DNA from: Macrostomum hystrix
Lineage: Eukaryota > Platyhelminthes > Macrostomidae
DNA: 64,000 nt
Assembly: GCA_950097015.1 (NCBI GenBank)
Contig: CATNEN010000024.1
Coordinates: 2,981,501 to 3,045,500 of the forward strand
Reading direction: 5' to 3'
Shown here: in pieces, positions 11,512 through 24,200 of the stretch
How the letters are laid out: each line of letters starts with the position of its first letter
How positions within the stretch are numbered: position 1 is the first letter of the stretch
Notes under the pieces: model-generated
Told to the model about the DNA's origin: nothing
Seen by the model: the letters and a program-made list of their open reading frames with translations, nothing else
Databases searched by the model: none
Translations under genes and position numbers: made by a program

Positions 11512-12935
11512 TCTAGAGCATAGCAACAGGGATTCTCTAGCATTCCATTGAGCATAGCAACAGGGATTCTCTAGCATTCCATTGAGCATAGCAACAGGGA
11601 TTCTCTAGCATTCCATTGAGCATAGCAACAGGGATTCTCTAGCATTCCATTGAGCATAGCAACAGGGATTCTCTAGCATTCCATTGAGCATAGCAACAGG
11701 GATTCTCTAGCATTCCATTGAGCATAGCAACAGGGATTCTCTAGCATTCCATTGAGCATAGCAACAGGGATTCTCTAGCATTCCATTGAGCATAACAACA
11801 GTGATTTCCTAGAATCCAAATGCGCATAACAACAATGATTTTCTAGAATCCAAATGCGCATAACAACAGTGATTTCCTAGAATCCAAATGCGCATAACAA
11901 CAATGATTTTCTAGAATCCAAATGCACATAACAACAGTGATTTCCTAGAATCCAAATGCGCATAACAACAGTGATTTCCTAGAATCCAAATGCGCATAAC
12001 AACAGTGATTTCCTAGAATCCAAATACGCATAACAACAGTGATTTCCTAGAATCCAAATGCGCATAACAACAGTGATTTCCTAGAATCCAAATGCGCATA
12101 ACAACAGTGATTTCCTAGAATCCAAATACTCACAACAACAGTGATTTCCTAGAATCTATATGAGCATAACAACAGTGATTTCCTAGAATCTATATGAGCA
12201 TAACAATAGTGATTTCCTAGAATCTATATGAGCATAACAACAGTGATTTCCTAGAATCCAAATGCGCATAACAACAGTGATTTCCTAGAATCCAAATGCG
12301 CATAACAACAGTGATTTCCTAGAATCCAAATGCGCATAACAACAGTGATTTCCTAGAATCCAAATGCGCATAACAACAGTGATTTCCTAGAATCCAAATG
12401 CGCATAACAACAGTGATTTCCTAGAATCCAAATGCGCATAACAACAGTGATTTCCTAGAATCCAAATGCGCATAACAACAGTGATTTCCTAGAATCCAAA
12501 TGCGCATAACAACAGTGATTACCTAGAATCCAAATGCGCATAACAACAGTGATTTCCTAGAATCCATATGAGCATAACAACAGTGATTTCCTAGAATCCA
12601 AATGCACATAACAACAGTGATTTCCTAGAATCCAAATGCGCATAACAACAGTGATTTCCTAGAATCCAAATGCGCATAACAACAGTGATTTCCTGGAATC
12701 CAAATGCGCATAACAACAGTGATTTCCTGGAATCCAAATGCGCATAACAATAGTGATTTCCTAGAATCCAAATGCGCATAACAACAGTGATTTCCTAGAA
12801 TCCAAATGCGCATAACAACAGTGATTTCCTAGAATCCAAATGCGCATAACAACAGTGATTTCCTAGAATCCAAATGCGCATAACAACAGTGATTTCCTAG
12901 AATCCAAATGCGCATAACAACAGTGATTTCCTATC
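11512..12935. repeat. 34-bp minisatellite, two diverged sub-arrays
   Basis: 11512-11800 holds about 8 copies with the core AGCATAGCAACAGGGATTCT. 11800-12935 holds about 33 copies with the core GCATAACAACAGTGATTTCC. Both units are 34 bp and clearly related, so this is one family with two homogenised sub-blocks. An inverted relative occurs at 16437-16745. Confidence 0.95.
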
Positions 12936-13513
12936 CAAATCCTAAATGATTTTACCATCGAGTTTTTTTCAAATAAGGATTTATCTTGAAAAAAGTGAAG
13001 AAAACACTTAATTACTTCCTATTCGCGATTCTCAACTCAATAACGCCAGCAAAAATAAAAAAAGAATTGAAACCTTAATGACAAATTTTCTCCGAAAACT
13101 GAGCATAGAAGTATTGACAAATTGTCAGAGTAGATTGCTGTCATTACGAAATTGTGATCTTCATAATTCGTCATGGAAGTCATTAAAGGTAGATTAAAAG
13201 CTAGTTTATTGCTCTGAAATACCCAGTTTTTTTTCTTTTTTTTAAAGCAATAAACGGATCGCAGTTTGAGCTGTCTATTCAGAGAATTAGAAAAATTCAC
13301 TCCGGAAAAAAGAAGAAAATGTAATTGCGTTTCCGAGAATCCGGCAGCCTCCTTGCTATACTTTCTCATCCGTTTAACCAATAGGAGCGCTACAATTTTC
13401 TCTGCACACTCGGGGCATGCCATATTCAAGCCGTAAGAGCTACTGACAAATTTCCAGTTGCGGAGAAAACTTCTGTCTAAGCATTCGCAACTTTATCTAG
13501 GTAAGTGATAGCT
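12936..13513. other. Spacer between arrays, no gene supported
   Basis: AT-rich unique-looking DNA. A 130-codon minus-strand open frame at 13037-13429 has low-complexity Lys/Phe content and no recognisable domain. Confidence 0.35.
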
Positions 13514-14052
13514 CAATACAGGCTCCTGACCTCCCTTACCGTCAGCTCCTGAACTCCCTCACTGCCAGCTCCTGAACTTCCTCACCGTCAGCTCCTGAAC
13601 TCCCTCACTGCCAGCTCCTGAACTTCCTCACTGCCAGCTCCTGAACTTCCTCACCGTCAGCTCCTGAACTCCCTCACTGCCAGCTCCTGAACTCCCTCAC
13701 TGCCAGCTCCTGAACTCCCTCACTGCCAGCTCCTGAACTCCCTCACCGTCAGCTCCTGACCTCCCTCACCGTCAGCTCCTGACCTCCCTCACCGTCAGCT
13801 CCAGAACTCCCTCACTGCCAGCTCCTGAACTCCCTCACTGCCAGCTCCTGAACTCCCTCACTGCCAGCTCCTGAACTCCCTCACTGCCAGCTCCTGAACT
13901 CCCTCACTGCCAGCTCCTGACCTTCCTCACTGCCAGCTCCTGAACTCCCTCACTGCCAGCTCCTGAACTCCCTCACTGCCAGCTCCTGACCTTCCTCACT
14001 GCCAGCTCCTGAACTCCCTCACTGCCAGCTCCTGAACTCCCTCACCACCAGC
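13514..14052. repeat. Minisatellite, 23-bp unit, abutting the GPCR start
   Basis: About 23 copies of a 23-bp pyrimidine-rich unit (core CAGCTCCTGAACTCCCTCAC) ending 30 bases before the GPCR start codon, so it probably forms part of the promoter, 5' UTR or an upstream intron. Confidence 0.95.
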
Positions 14053-14081
14053 TCCCCTTCGCCCTCCAGCTCAGCCAACTG

Positions 14082-17000
14082 ATGGCCTCGGCGAACAACA
14101 GCAGCTCTGCTGCTGGCTGGGTCAGCGACAGCCGCTTCAACCTCGCCAGCCAGGCGGGCATCTGGACGGCCTTCTCGGCGGTGATGGTGGCGTCCATCGT
14201 TGGCAACGGTGTTGTGGTGTGGATCATCCTTGCCCACGCTCAGATGCGCAGCGTGACAAACATTTTCCTGCTCAACTTGAGCCTGTCGGACATTCTGCTC
14301 TGCGCTCTGCAGGTTGTCCCCAACGTCTGCTACGCCCTGTCCAGCTCTTGGAACTTCGGCCAGTTTTACTGCCGCCTATCCAACTTCATCACCACCTTCT
14401 CCATCTCGCTGTCCGTGTTCACCTTTATGGCCATCGCTATCGAAAGGTGAGATAATGTTCGAGTCGAAATCGAAGCCAGCTAGCAATGTCCTAAATTTAG
14501 ATGAGATTTTCTAGCTATCGTCATGCATCGATATTTTCTTTAATTATTGATCTGATGACGTCATTAACAGTAGAAAGAGCACGGGGATATTTGAAACACC
14601 AAGACTTTTCTTCTTTCTGAATCTCCCAAAATGTTCGACCAATCGCCATGAATATGCAGAACACTGCCAGCTTACTAAAATTTTCTGCTTTGTCCGCTGA
14701 AACAACTTCCAGAATCACAAAACATCTCGTCGGGATGTCTGGTGGCAAGAACCACAAAAATAGGCATATTTTTTCTGCTCACAAAATTTCATCATTTAAT
14801 CGCGTCAAATATTATTTTTAACTTTTTGTTAATAGTCAACAGGACGAAGACAGAAAGCGCAGACGTGGCGAGGAAGGCGAGAGCCAGGCGAAAGGAGCTC
14901 GCTTGTCATGTTTCAGGCAACTATTTTACCGATATTTAACAAGTAGAAGAGCGGGTTTTAAAAGCAGAAAAAAAATTTACAAGCGAAGGGCAGTGCATGG
15001 CACACGCAGCCAGCGCACCCACACAGCGCGCCCACACACCCGCCACCCCATACGCCCACCATCCCACACACCCACCACCCCACACACCCACCACCCCACA
15101 CACCCACCACCCCACACACCCACCACCCCACACACCCACCACCCCACACACCCACCCACACCCACCACCCCACACACCCACCACCCCACACACCCACCAC
15201 CCCACACACTAGCTTTGAAAGTTAGTTCATCGTAAATGGCGGAAAAATTTTATTTAGATGGTGGAGTTTCACCAAAAACGGTCATTCGGTTTGGGGGCTA
15301 TCGTGAAGTAGGCAGTCAGGGGTCAGGTTATCTGATTCATCGATCAGGTAATGTCATTCATCGATCTGGTGATGTCAGTTATCGATCTGGAGATGTCAGT
15401 TATCGATCTGGAGATGTCAGTTATCGATCTGGTGATGTCAGTTATCGATCTGGTGATGTCAGTTATCGATCTGGTGATGTCAGTTATCGATCTGGTGATG
15501 TCAGTTATCGATCTGGTGATGTCAGTTATCGATCTGGAGATGTCAGTTATCGATCTGGTGATGTCAGTTATCGATCTGGTGATTCCATTTGAACAAATGT
15601 CCTAGACGTGTGTCTCAAACTGTTTCACAATCTTCAAAGTCTCATTCGCCAGCCTCAACCGTGGTCACCGCAGATATATGGTGATCGTCTATCCGCTTCG
15701 ACCGCGACCAAGACGCTGCACAATCATCGCCAGTCTGATCTTTATCTGGGCATTCAGCATCCTGACGGCGGCCCCGGTGGCCTGGCTTAGCGGCACGGTG
15801 GCTGAGGTCTCCGGCGGCATCTCCTGCAAGATGGAGGAAAGCCTTGGCAAGACGTAAGACAAAAGCAAACATTCGGCTTCTTAACTTTTGACTAGAGCCA
15901 AAGCCGCTAAGCACAATGCCACCCCACAGATACAATTGGATCCTTCTGACGCTGCAGTGCCTGGCACCGCTCATTGTTGTCGGCTTCACCTACGTGGTGA
16001 TCGCCATCCGGTTGTGGAAGCAGCAGCCAATCGGAGAGCAGGTGTCAACGCACCAGGCTGAGAACATTCGAGCTAAGCGAAAGGTGATTACCAAGGAGTA
16101 CGTACACCAAGAAGTGGTGCACAATAGACATCAGGGAGTGATGCACAATGGACATCAGGGAGCGATGCACAATGGACATAAGGGAGTGATGCATATTGGA
16201 CATCAGGGAGTGATGCATAATGGACATCAGGGAGTGATACACAGTGGACATCAGGGAGTGATGCACAATGGATACCAGGGAGTGATTCACAAAGCACATC
16301 AGGGAGTGATGCACAAAGCACATCAGGGAGTGATGCAGGACATCAGGGAGTGATGCACAAAGGACATCAGGGAGTGATGCACAGTGGAATATCAAGGACT
16401 CAAATACCATGTATATGTGCTTCTGACGCACAACGGACATTTGGATGTTTGAGAACCGCTGTTGCTATGCTGATTTGGATGGTAGAGAACCGCTGTTGCA
16501 ATGCTCATTTGGATGGTAGAGAACCGCTGTTGCTATGCTCATTTGGATGGTAGAGAACCGCTGTTGCTATGCCCATTTGGATGGTAGGGAATCCCTGTTG
16601 CTATGCCCATTTGCATGGTAGGGAATCCCCGTTGCTACGCGCATTTGGATTGTAGGGAATCCCCGTTGCTACGCTCATTTGGATGGTAGGGAATCCCTGT
16701 TGCTACGCTCATTTGGATGTTAGGGAATCCCTGTTGCTATGCTTAATGGACATTCGCTCAATTAACCCCTATAAAAAATGACATGAGAGAGTTAATCGAA
16801 AATTTTTCGAATTGACAGCAGATGCTCGTTATTTCATATTATGTTTCGCGTCATGTTGCTGTTAGTAGACTTTTTCAGCATGCAATAGAAATACTATAGC
16901 CAGAGCCTGGTGGCCTACTAAATCGACCACCCGCAGATTGTGAAGATGATGATTATCGTCGTCTTGATCTTCGCCCTCTGCTGGATTCCCTACCAGATGA

Positions 17001-18214
17001 TGTTCTTCATTGTGCGCGACGCCTGGCACTTTATCATTCTCTACTTTATTGCGGTCTGCAGCACCGTGCCCAACCCCTTCATCTACTGCAAGATGAACCG
17101 CAAGTAAGCAATCAGCATGACAGGGTTGCAACCAAATCAGGGAGTGATGAGTTCTGACGAGGCTACAGCCAATCAGGGAGTGATAAGATCTGACAGGGTT
17201 TCAGCCAATCAGCGAGTGATGAGTTCTGACAAGCGTACAATAGGCCTACATCCAATCAGGGAGTGATCAGTTCAGACTGGGTTTCAGCCAATCAGGGAAT
17301 GATCAGTTCTGACAGGGTTTCAGCCAATCAGGGAGTGATCAGTTCAGACTGGGTTTCAGCCAATCAGGGAATGATCAGTTCTGACAGGGTTTCAGCCAAT
17401 CAGGGAGTGATCAGTTCTGACAGGGTTTCAGCCAATCAGGGAATGATCAGTTCTGACAGGGTTTCAGCCAATCAGGGAATGATCAGTTCTGACAGGGTTT
17501 CAGCCAATCAGGGAGTGATCAGTTCTGACAGGGTTTCAGCCAATCAAGGAATGATCAGTTCTGACAGGGTTTCAGCCAATCAGGGAATGATCAGTTCTGA
17601 GAGGGTTGCAACTAATTAGGTTGTATTGAGCTAGCGCATTCGAAGAGTGCGTTATTGTTAATTCCACCTTGTCTGAAGATTGCGTCTTTTTTCTCTTTTC
17701 GACTTCCGTCTTTTTTAGCTTCCGTCTAGGCTTCAAGCGAGCCTTCGCCTGGTGTCCCTATGTCACGGTGGATATGGAAAAGTACCGGATGCTCAGGCAG
17801 CGCAGGCACAACAACTTCGCCTACAGCTTCACGAAGAGCGACTCGCGAACCCACCAGCACCAGTCGCAGTACCTGGCTCAGAGTCAACGCCATCGCCAGC
17901 TGCAACTTCAGCAGTACCAGCAAAGTCAGGAGCAGCCGCAGCAGCAGCCGCAGCAGCCGCAGCAGCAGCCGCAGCAGCCGCAGCAGCAGCCGCAGCAGCA
18001 GCCGCAGCAGCCGCAGCAGCCGCAGCAGCAACAGCAGCAGCAGAGCCTGTTTGCCCGCGAACAATCCCGCCGAATGCATCGGTCGAGAAACTTCGGCAAC
18101 AATCAGGCTGCTGCTGGCGAGGCCACACCGCTAGCCGCCAGCTCGACGGTGCTGTCGGTGATGGTGTCTGTTGAGGCGCCAGCGAGCGGTCAGGTAGCTG
18201 CCAGTCGAGTGTGA
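14082..18214 (+). CDS. Tachykinin/neuropeptide-receptor-like class A GPCR
   Basis: Five exons (14082-14446, 15674-15853, 15930-16083, 16937-17103, 17719-18214) join in frame to 453 residues with GT-AG introns. Class A landmarks: GNGVV in TM1; NLSLSDILLC in TM2; Cys in FGQFYCRLSNF paired with GISCKMEES in loop 2; AIAIERYMVIVYPL (E/DRY motif) at residues 118-131; FALCWIPYQ in TM6; NPFIY (NPxxY) at residue 279; then NFRLGFKRAF in helix 8. The ERYM..YPL and FRLGFK segments are characteristic of tachykinin receptors. In those, a peptide ligand signals through G proteins at the plasma membrane. The C-terminal tail holds a Gln/Pro tract (about residues 350-398) encoded by CAG/CCG repeats. A possible AATAAA signal lies at 18516. 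The exact ligand is not deducible. Confidence 0.88.
14580..15325 (+). mobile_element. Dispersed repeat C, copy 2 (interrupted)
   Basis: Module 1 is at about 14620-14830 (ACATCTCGTCGGGATGTCTG through TTTCATCATTTAATCG). Module 2 is at 15215-15325 (AGTTAGTTCATCGTAAATGG through GTGAAGTAGGCAG). A CA-rich array lies between them. Located in GPCR intron 1. Confidence 0.7.
15050..15209. repeat. Minisatellite, 16-bp CACCCCACACAC-type unit
   Basis: About ten copies of ACACACCCACCACCCC inside GPCR intron 1; strong purine/pyrimidine strand asymmetry. Confidence 0.95.
15340..15585. repeat. Minisatellite, 21-bp unit
   Basis: About 11 copies of GTGATGTCAGTTATCGATCT (20 of the 21 bases) in GPCR intron 1, ending about 90 bases before exon 2. 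Confidence 0.95.
16098..16390. repeat. Minisatellite, 24-bp unit
   Basis: About 12 copies with the core CATCAGGGAGTGATGCACAA in GPCR intron 3, beginning about 15 bases after the 5' splice site at 16084. Confidence 0.95.
16437..16745. repeat. 34-bp minisatellite, inverted relative of the 11.5-12.9 kb array
   Basis: About nine 34-bp units with the core AGGGAATCCCTGTTGCTATG in GPCR intron 3. The reverse complement matches the AGCATAGCAACAGGGATTCT core of the upstream array. Confidence 0.9.
17110..17625. repeat. Minisatellite, 36-bp unit
   Basis: About 13 copies with the core CAGCCAATCAGGGAGTGATC filling GPCR intron 4. Degenerate copies begin within about 10-30 bases of the 5' splice site. Confidence 0.95.
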
Positions 18215-20387
18215 AACTTTTGCCAATAGCAAGATACTTGCGTGTTTAACCAAAATCGAAAGGCCCAATCGTGATTCCCAAGGTAATTCCCAAGGTCATG
18301 CAATGTCATGCGTGGGATTCCCAGAAGACTTTCTAAAAATAGCAGCAAATTCACCCACCCCAGTTCGGGTGTTAATGCTTTGTGTTCGAATATCAGAACT
18401 TACTATATATTCTTGCTGTAAAATTCTGTCAATTTAAAGTGCACCCGTGCTTTGTGAAACAACAGACCTATTTTAGCTGTTTGTTGTGTTCTCACTAATA
18501 CTCATATTATAGCACAATAAACATGTACACATTCTATTTTATTCATTTGCTTCGTGTTACTGATAATATTCACCTAGGTAAAAGGTAGACATTATTTAGC
18601 AAAATCTCTTGACGAGAATATTTGTAATCAGTCATTTTATTAAAGAACCCTCGTTTCCGTGTATAATACGAGTCTGTTCCAAATCTTGTTTAAAATTTGC
18701 AGTTTTCGAAGAAATGATTTTTCTCTTTTCATTTTTTAAGAATTTTTTAAATATAGCAATCGAATAAGTTTTTAGTAGTTTTTTGTTGTATTTTTATGAC
18801 CTTTCTGTCTGTTTTGCTAACTTATTTACTAATCTAAAAACTAGGCTCAATGGAATCGATATTTTTACTGTCGGTGTTAAGTCTCATCTGCTCGTTCACT
18901 AAAACCCATTAACAATGTGTTAAAAAAGCTTTGCCGAAAAAAAGAAAATGCCTGCGATCAGGTTGTGTACTTTTGGCACTGTGGAAAAGCTAATCTCAAA
19001 ATGATAAATCGGCATTGGCAAGACTCCGATCCAATAAAATGACGCTTTAAGCTTTGGATGTAACAAGGTCTTCAAACTATTATTGATTGAGAACAGTCAC
19101 GTGCATGGGGGGCTTAAAAAGAGCTACCACCAAGTTTGTTTCTAAAAATAGATACTTCCTCCTGGCCAATCAAATCTGGAGTCAACCAATAGCTTGCATT
19201 TCTCAACTATTCTTTTTGAAGTAATATAGGCTGCGTTTAAAATACTATAGTATCCAGACCAATTCGTGAGCTTTTAGCTGCAAGCGAATAGCGATATCAA
19301 CTGCTTTGAGATTGCATTGGCTGCTGCTACTAAAAGCTCTTCGTTATCTATTCAACTGATTCCATGTAGAACTCTGACTTTAACCTGTTTAGAGATCAGC
19401 TTGCCGAGTCCTTTCCTAAGCTCCATTTGGCGACACCTCCCTCTTTCTACTCTACCCTCCGTGTCGTTCGTTCGTTCGTTTAGTTACAAATGTTATCTTT
19501 TCGTAGGCCCACCAACCCCAGCCCATGTTTGCTTAAAGCCAGTATGTAGCTGTGCACAGTATAGACAAGCCTAAGGCACACTGGCGCATTGCACAGCAAC
19601 TGACCTGTCACTGGAATCGGCACCAACCCCAAGCCGCTTGAGGACTCGGGCGAACTGGCTTATTTTTTTTCTCTAGTCGCTGTTAGGTGTGTGTGGGTTG
19701 GCTTTGGGGCTGAGAAGTTAAGGCTGTTAGGCGCCTGTTCAATTAGGTATAAGTTAGCTTTGCCTGTAGTACCTATATAAGCTGAGTTTCGTTCGCACCT
19801 TGGCTCAAATCTTTTGCTTCTGGTTGCTAACGGTTATTCGACTAGCAAAATCTCAAACAGCACGACACGAACGCAAATAAAAAATGTGGACTACACTTTG
19901 AGACAGAAATCTGGCTTTGTTTCCGGACCAAGGACACGAGGACTGGCAACAGATACAGGTAAAGAGAAGAAAGGGCGTTGTTTTTGTGTTTACTCAGTAC
20001 GCTCAGACTGCTGAGATGGTGAAAGCTATTGGGGGATGAGCGGGGGGGAGGGCCGTGCTGTGAAGCTGGGCTGACTATTGATTGGCCTAGAGACTTTCCG
20101 AGAATGTCACGCCATCGGATATGCCCAAAAACTGCTTGGCAACAACATCCCCCGGTGAAAAATTGTTCTATAACTATCATCCCAATAGGGATAGAATTGG
20201 AAACTTACAAGATTCTATTCTCGAATTGAACTCATCTATATTACTGCGAATTCAAGGTAAGATTCAGTTTGGTGGCATCAAAGAGTGACTGCCTAGTATT
20301 AGTAATATAAAAAATAAAAATGCTTTCAAGCAATTACTTCGTAGATACTTTAAACACTTGTTTTAAAAAAGGAGCGTGCTATACAGG
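18215..20387. other. Intergenic region between GPCR and PDE11-like gene
   Basis: About 2.2 kb, AT-rich, presumably starting with the GPCR 3' UTR. No gene supported. A short (GTTC)n run lies near 19467, and small open frames at 19317-20180 lack recognisable features. Confidence 0.4.
18516..18521 (+). terminator. Candidate polyadenylation signal of the GPCR gene
   Basis: AATAAA about 300 bases after the GPCR stop codon, in AT-rich DNA with no intervening gene. No cleavage site can be confirmed. Confidence 0.4.
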
Positions 20388-20640
20388 GATTGTAGCCTAG
20401 TGGTAAGAGTCGTCGGACTAACGACTTAAAGGTCGGGGGTTCGATTCCTAAATGCGCTAGTTTTAGGAAAACACTTAACTCTTGATTGCTTCAGTTCATC
20501 CAGCTGTTAAATGGGTATGAGGATTAGCTGTGGTAATTGAGGGTGGTTGTAGCGTCCCCCAGTCCATGGACTGAACAGCTGTACGCAGCCTTCAGATGCG
20601 CCGATCGCAATAGCTGCGGCTGTGCTGTCAGCTGCCTGGT
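20388..20640 (+). mobile_element. SINE B, near full-length copy
   Basis: Head GGGATTGTAGCCTAGTGGTA (A-box-like) and GTCGGGGGTTCGATTCCTAA (B-box-like), then the family body with AGCTGTTAAATGGGTATGAG and CCCCAGTCCATGGACTGAAC. It is the clearest copy for defining the 5' end. The head resembles a tRNA, but the strand continues into the SINE body with no terminator run. Confidence 0.85.
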
Positions 20641-21262
20641 TAATGTAGGTTTAAAAAAAATTATAACAATTTTTGTAACGTAAATTAGAAAATTTGCATG
20701 TCAAAAGCGAAATCTGCATTTTGTGTTATCATCCTGAGAATATGATACTCGCGTCTACTGCATAGTAGAAGTTTTTTTCTCAGCTCAACTCAGCCTAGGG
20801 TGTTTTTCAGGCCAGATGCAGCCACAGAACCAGCTAGTTTTGCATGCTTCATCTGGGGCAGGAAGCAGGTTATGTTTGACGACTGATTTCCGAGAAACGG
20901 GAGAACTAGCTAAAATCACTTGCGATGAAAGGAAGGCCTCATTTTTCACCTGCTTCTCTTATCTTGAAGCTCATTGTGTGCGCAGCGTACGGCTTCTAAA
21001 GCAGTTACAATGAAATTAGAAAAAATTTGTCACATTACAACAGGGAGCCTTAAATTAGGCTTTAATAATTCATGTTCATCAGCCATTTGAAGATTCCACA
21101 CATTGAATTATTTAGTATGTTAATGCGAATTATTCCAAGGAAAAAAGAGTTCTAATATATCTTCTGAAATAATTTGATTGTAGCTCAGTTTTATTATGAG
21201 TCCAAATGTGAAATTTCAACACCTCAGACTCTATACTTGGAGTCCTGGAAACGACTGCAAGA
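20641..21262. other. Upstream region of the PDE11-like gene
   Basis: About 600 bases of AT-rich DNA before the start codon; expected to hold promoter and 5' UTR. No specific element recognised. Confidence 0.35.
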
Positions 21263-24200
21263 ATGTCGGACCGTCCAGAACTCAACAGCGCAACGCTGAT
21301 CGACGAAGCGGCCGTCGAGTCATGGCTGGAGGTCCATCCCGAGTTCTTCGAGGACTACTTCTATAGGAAGGCCACACGCAGGCTAGTTGATACCTGGGTT
21401 TACCGACGAGTTCGGACGACCACGACTGTGAGCAGCTCGCACGGTGCCAGTTTCAGCTCATTCGACTGGCACAGCATACCTGAGACTACTCAGCAGCAGC
21501 AGGCTGGCGACTCAACCATTCAGGAGGAAGCGGACGGCAGCGTGTCTCGGTCCACCTCCTGCAGCAGCAGCGTCATCCGGAAGGTGTCGAGCGAGTTCGC
21601 CTACCTGGACCGCAACCAGAGCTCCTCGCCTCTGTTCACCAAATTCACCGACGGCTCCGCTTCGTTCATCATCGAGTCAGCAGCAGCCTCGGCTGCTTCG
21701 CCGAAGACACCCGGTGGACCAGGGACAAGTTCACGGCAGCAGCAGCAGCAGCAGCCGCAGCCTTCGCCAAGCCAGTCGCTGTCTTCAACTGGCGCCCAAG
21801 GTCTGCGCGCCTTCGCTGAAGAGGGCATGCTTCGCGAGCTCGTTCTGGACATCTTCCACGAGCTGGACGTGGCCACCCTCTGTCACAAGATCCTGCGCAA
21901 TGTCTGCCTGCTGATTGGTGCCGATCGGTGCTCGCTGTTCCTGGTGGAGTCTGCTCCGAGCAGCGCGCAGCTGGAGCTAGTCAGCAACCTGTTCGACGTG
22001 ACTGCGGACAGCTGCTTGGAGACTATCCTAGCCAATCACAGCTCGATTCGCATCCCAATCGGTCAGGGCATTGTGGGCAGCGTGGCCCTCACCGGAGAGC
22101 CGGTTCGCATCGCTGACGCCTATCAGGTGAACTGCAGTGCAATGCTAAAGTCAATACAGAGTGACACTGCATTGCACGAGTGTACATAGGAAGCAATTCT
22201 GCCAATTCCTAAGCACACACGCACAAAGATACAACGCAGGCCCACGCTCACACAGATGTGTACATCTACTCTGACTTTCTCATCGTCAGGCAGTGTACAC
22301 TCTCACTGTGCCTGTAGGTTGGCCTTCAATGGCGTAAATTGCAGAACATGCCCCAAGCCTTCTCTCCGCACGAATGAACGCAGCCTCGCCGCGGAATCGA
22401 GATCAGGGACCTTGGTCAAAGGCAACCATAAGAGGCAAATGTCTTACACCGCTCTGCCACTCGGTCTAGTCAATTCCATGGTCTCCAGGCATGGGAACAC
22501 AGGCGAACCAATCCGTTATACAGGCAGTGTACTTTTAAAGTACACTCTTACTGTGCCATAGGGTTGGCCCTCATGGGCATAAATTTCTCAACAAGTCCGT
22601 GAATTCGAGATCAGGGTCTTTGGTGCTGGAAGTCGGTCCGCCAATCAAACTCGCAACTTTTGCGAATAGCTTCTCAAAATAACTGTTCCAAGCTCCGGAG
22701 AAGTACAGTAACTAGCGCGCACCCCCACTTTGCCGCCGCTGCCGTATTTGTAGTGAGCTGCCGATTCTAGAGAAAGAATCGTGAGAAAATTTGACTGATT
22801 GCAAATCGACCAGCTGCTGATGCTGGGTAGCATCAGAATAATAAAGGGCTTTCACTCCCTGCCATCTCCACCCCCTTAGTAACTCTCTCCCTGTCCTAAA
22901 GTCAGGCTTCCAGCACGGCCGAGTCCCACAGATTTCTATTTGGGATTTTTTCAAATCTAGGCCCGTTTCCTTCCACTTTTGGCGATGCTGGTGAATCGCT
23001 ACGAGACAGTTTGTTTGCTGATCATCGGTGAATCTTAATTTGTGAATCTGTGAATTAATGCATAAAATAATGAAGATACTATCGGGCCAATTCACTAATA
23101 TGTACGAATAGTTAAAAACTTATATTAGTCAAAGTACCAACCAATCCATTAATCACCCTATTGATCCATCGATAGACTAATAACTTTGTCAAGCTATCAA
23201 TCTATCCACAGGTAACTTGTACTCGTAGATCAGTGCATGATTAGAGCTACGTCATAATACCAACTCCTGACCGAGAGGTCGCGAGTTCGATTCTCAGTCA
23301 AAATTTTTTCCTTGAGTAAAAATTCAAAACTAATTGCCGAGTGCTTTAAAAGTTATAAAATGTAAAATGAGTAAAGCAAGACATTGTAGTCTTAGTGCTT
23401 AGGGCTTCAGACTCACGAGTTGAAGGTCGGGGGTTCGATTCCTGACTGCACTTGAACAATTAGTTGTTTTAGAGACTTAACTGTTAAATGGGTACCAGTA
23501 TTAGCTGGGGGTAATTGAATGTGGTTTTAGCGTCCCCCAGTCCATGGACTGTACAGCCGTACTCAGCTGCTGCTGGGCCACTAGCTTTACCTCTGGCCCA
23601 AGTGTGATTTCTGCCTTCTATGCATTTATCTATCTCGTCTTGCATAGATATCAGAACAACTCTACTACTACATGTATATCCCCAATTGAATCCTTCGTTG
23701 AAAGTTGGCCACTTCAAGGTCTTCAGTTCTGGGATTCACAAAGCGGTTAAGGCTCGTGGGGATAGATTTGAGTCCAAAACTAATTACCTGTTCTATCGCA
23801 TCCAGGCTAATTAGACTCGTGCGGGATATTCTTCCTTCCCCTGTTGGGATCTCCAAGCAGGCGAAAAATATCCCAGGCATAGACCAACTCGTACTCGAAT
23901 CCTGAGAAAATGAGGAACGTGAGTTGGCGAAGGGCTCACAAGACGGGATATTTGAGACCAATTAAGAACGTTCAGGGAACTTAAAAATGAAAAACTAAAC
24001 TCTTGTAGAAAAGTCGTGCGCGAATGGCGTGACCTTTTATGTCTTCTGAGACACTAATTACTTTCACTAATTGAGGCAAAGCAGGCGGGTAATAGAAGGT
24101 GATCTATTTCTTTCAGGACGAGCGCTTCAACGCCGAAATAGACAAGAAGACCGGGTATCGAACCGAGAGCGTCCTGTGCCTGCCTGTCAAAGATCACATC

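Noticed and set aside
10858-12935. CRISPR-like regular array
   Set aside because: The units are contiguous tandem copies with no unique spacers, and the window is eukaryotic.
17726-18128. Poly-Ala and poly-Leu/Arg frames opposite the GPCR tail
   Set aside because: Shadow frames of the CAG/CCG repeat; the Q/P frame is the one continuous with helix 8 of the receptor.
20395-20460. Functional tRNA gene
   Set aside because: A- and B-box-like sequences are present, but no cloverleaf with proper acceptor pairing was evident by eye, and the sequence runs on into the SINE B body shared by other copies.
23255-23305. tRNA gene in PDE intron 1
   Set aside because: Only a B-box-like GAGAGGTCGCGAGTTCGATT within repeat D, also present in the inverted copy at 32.9 kb; it is repeat-derived.
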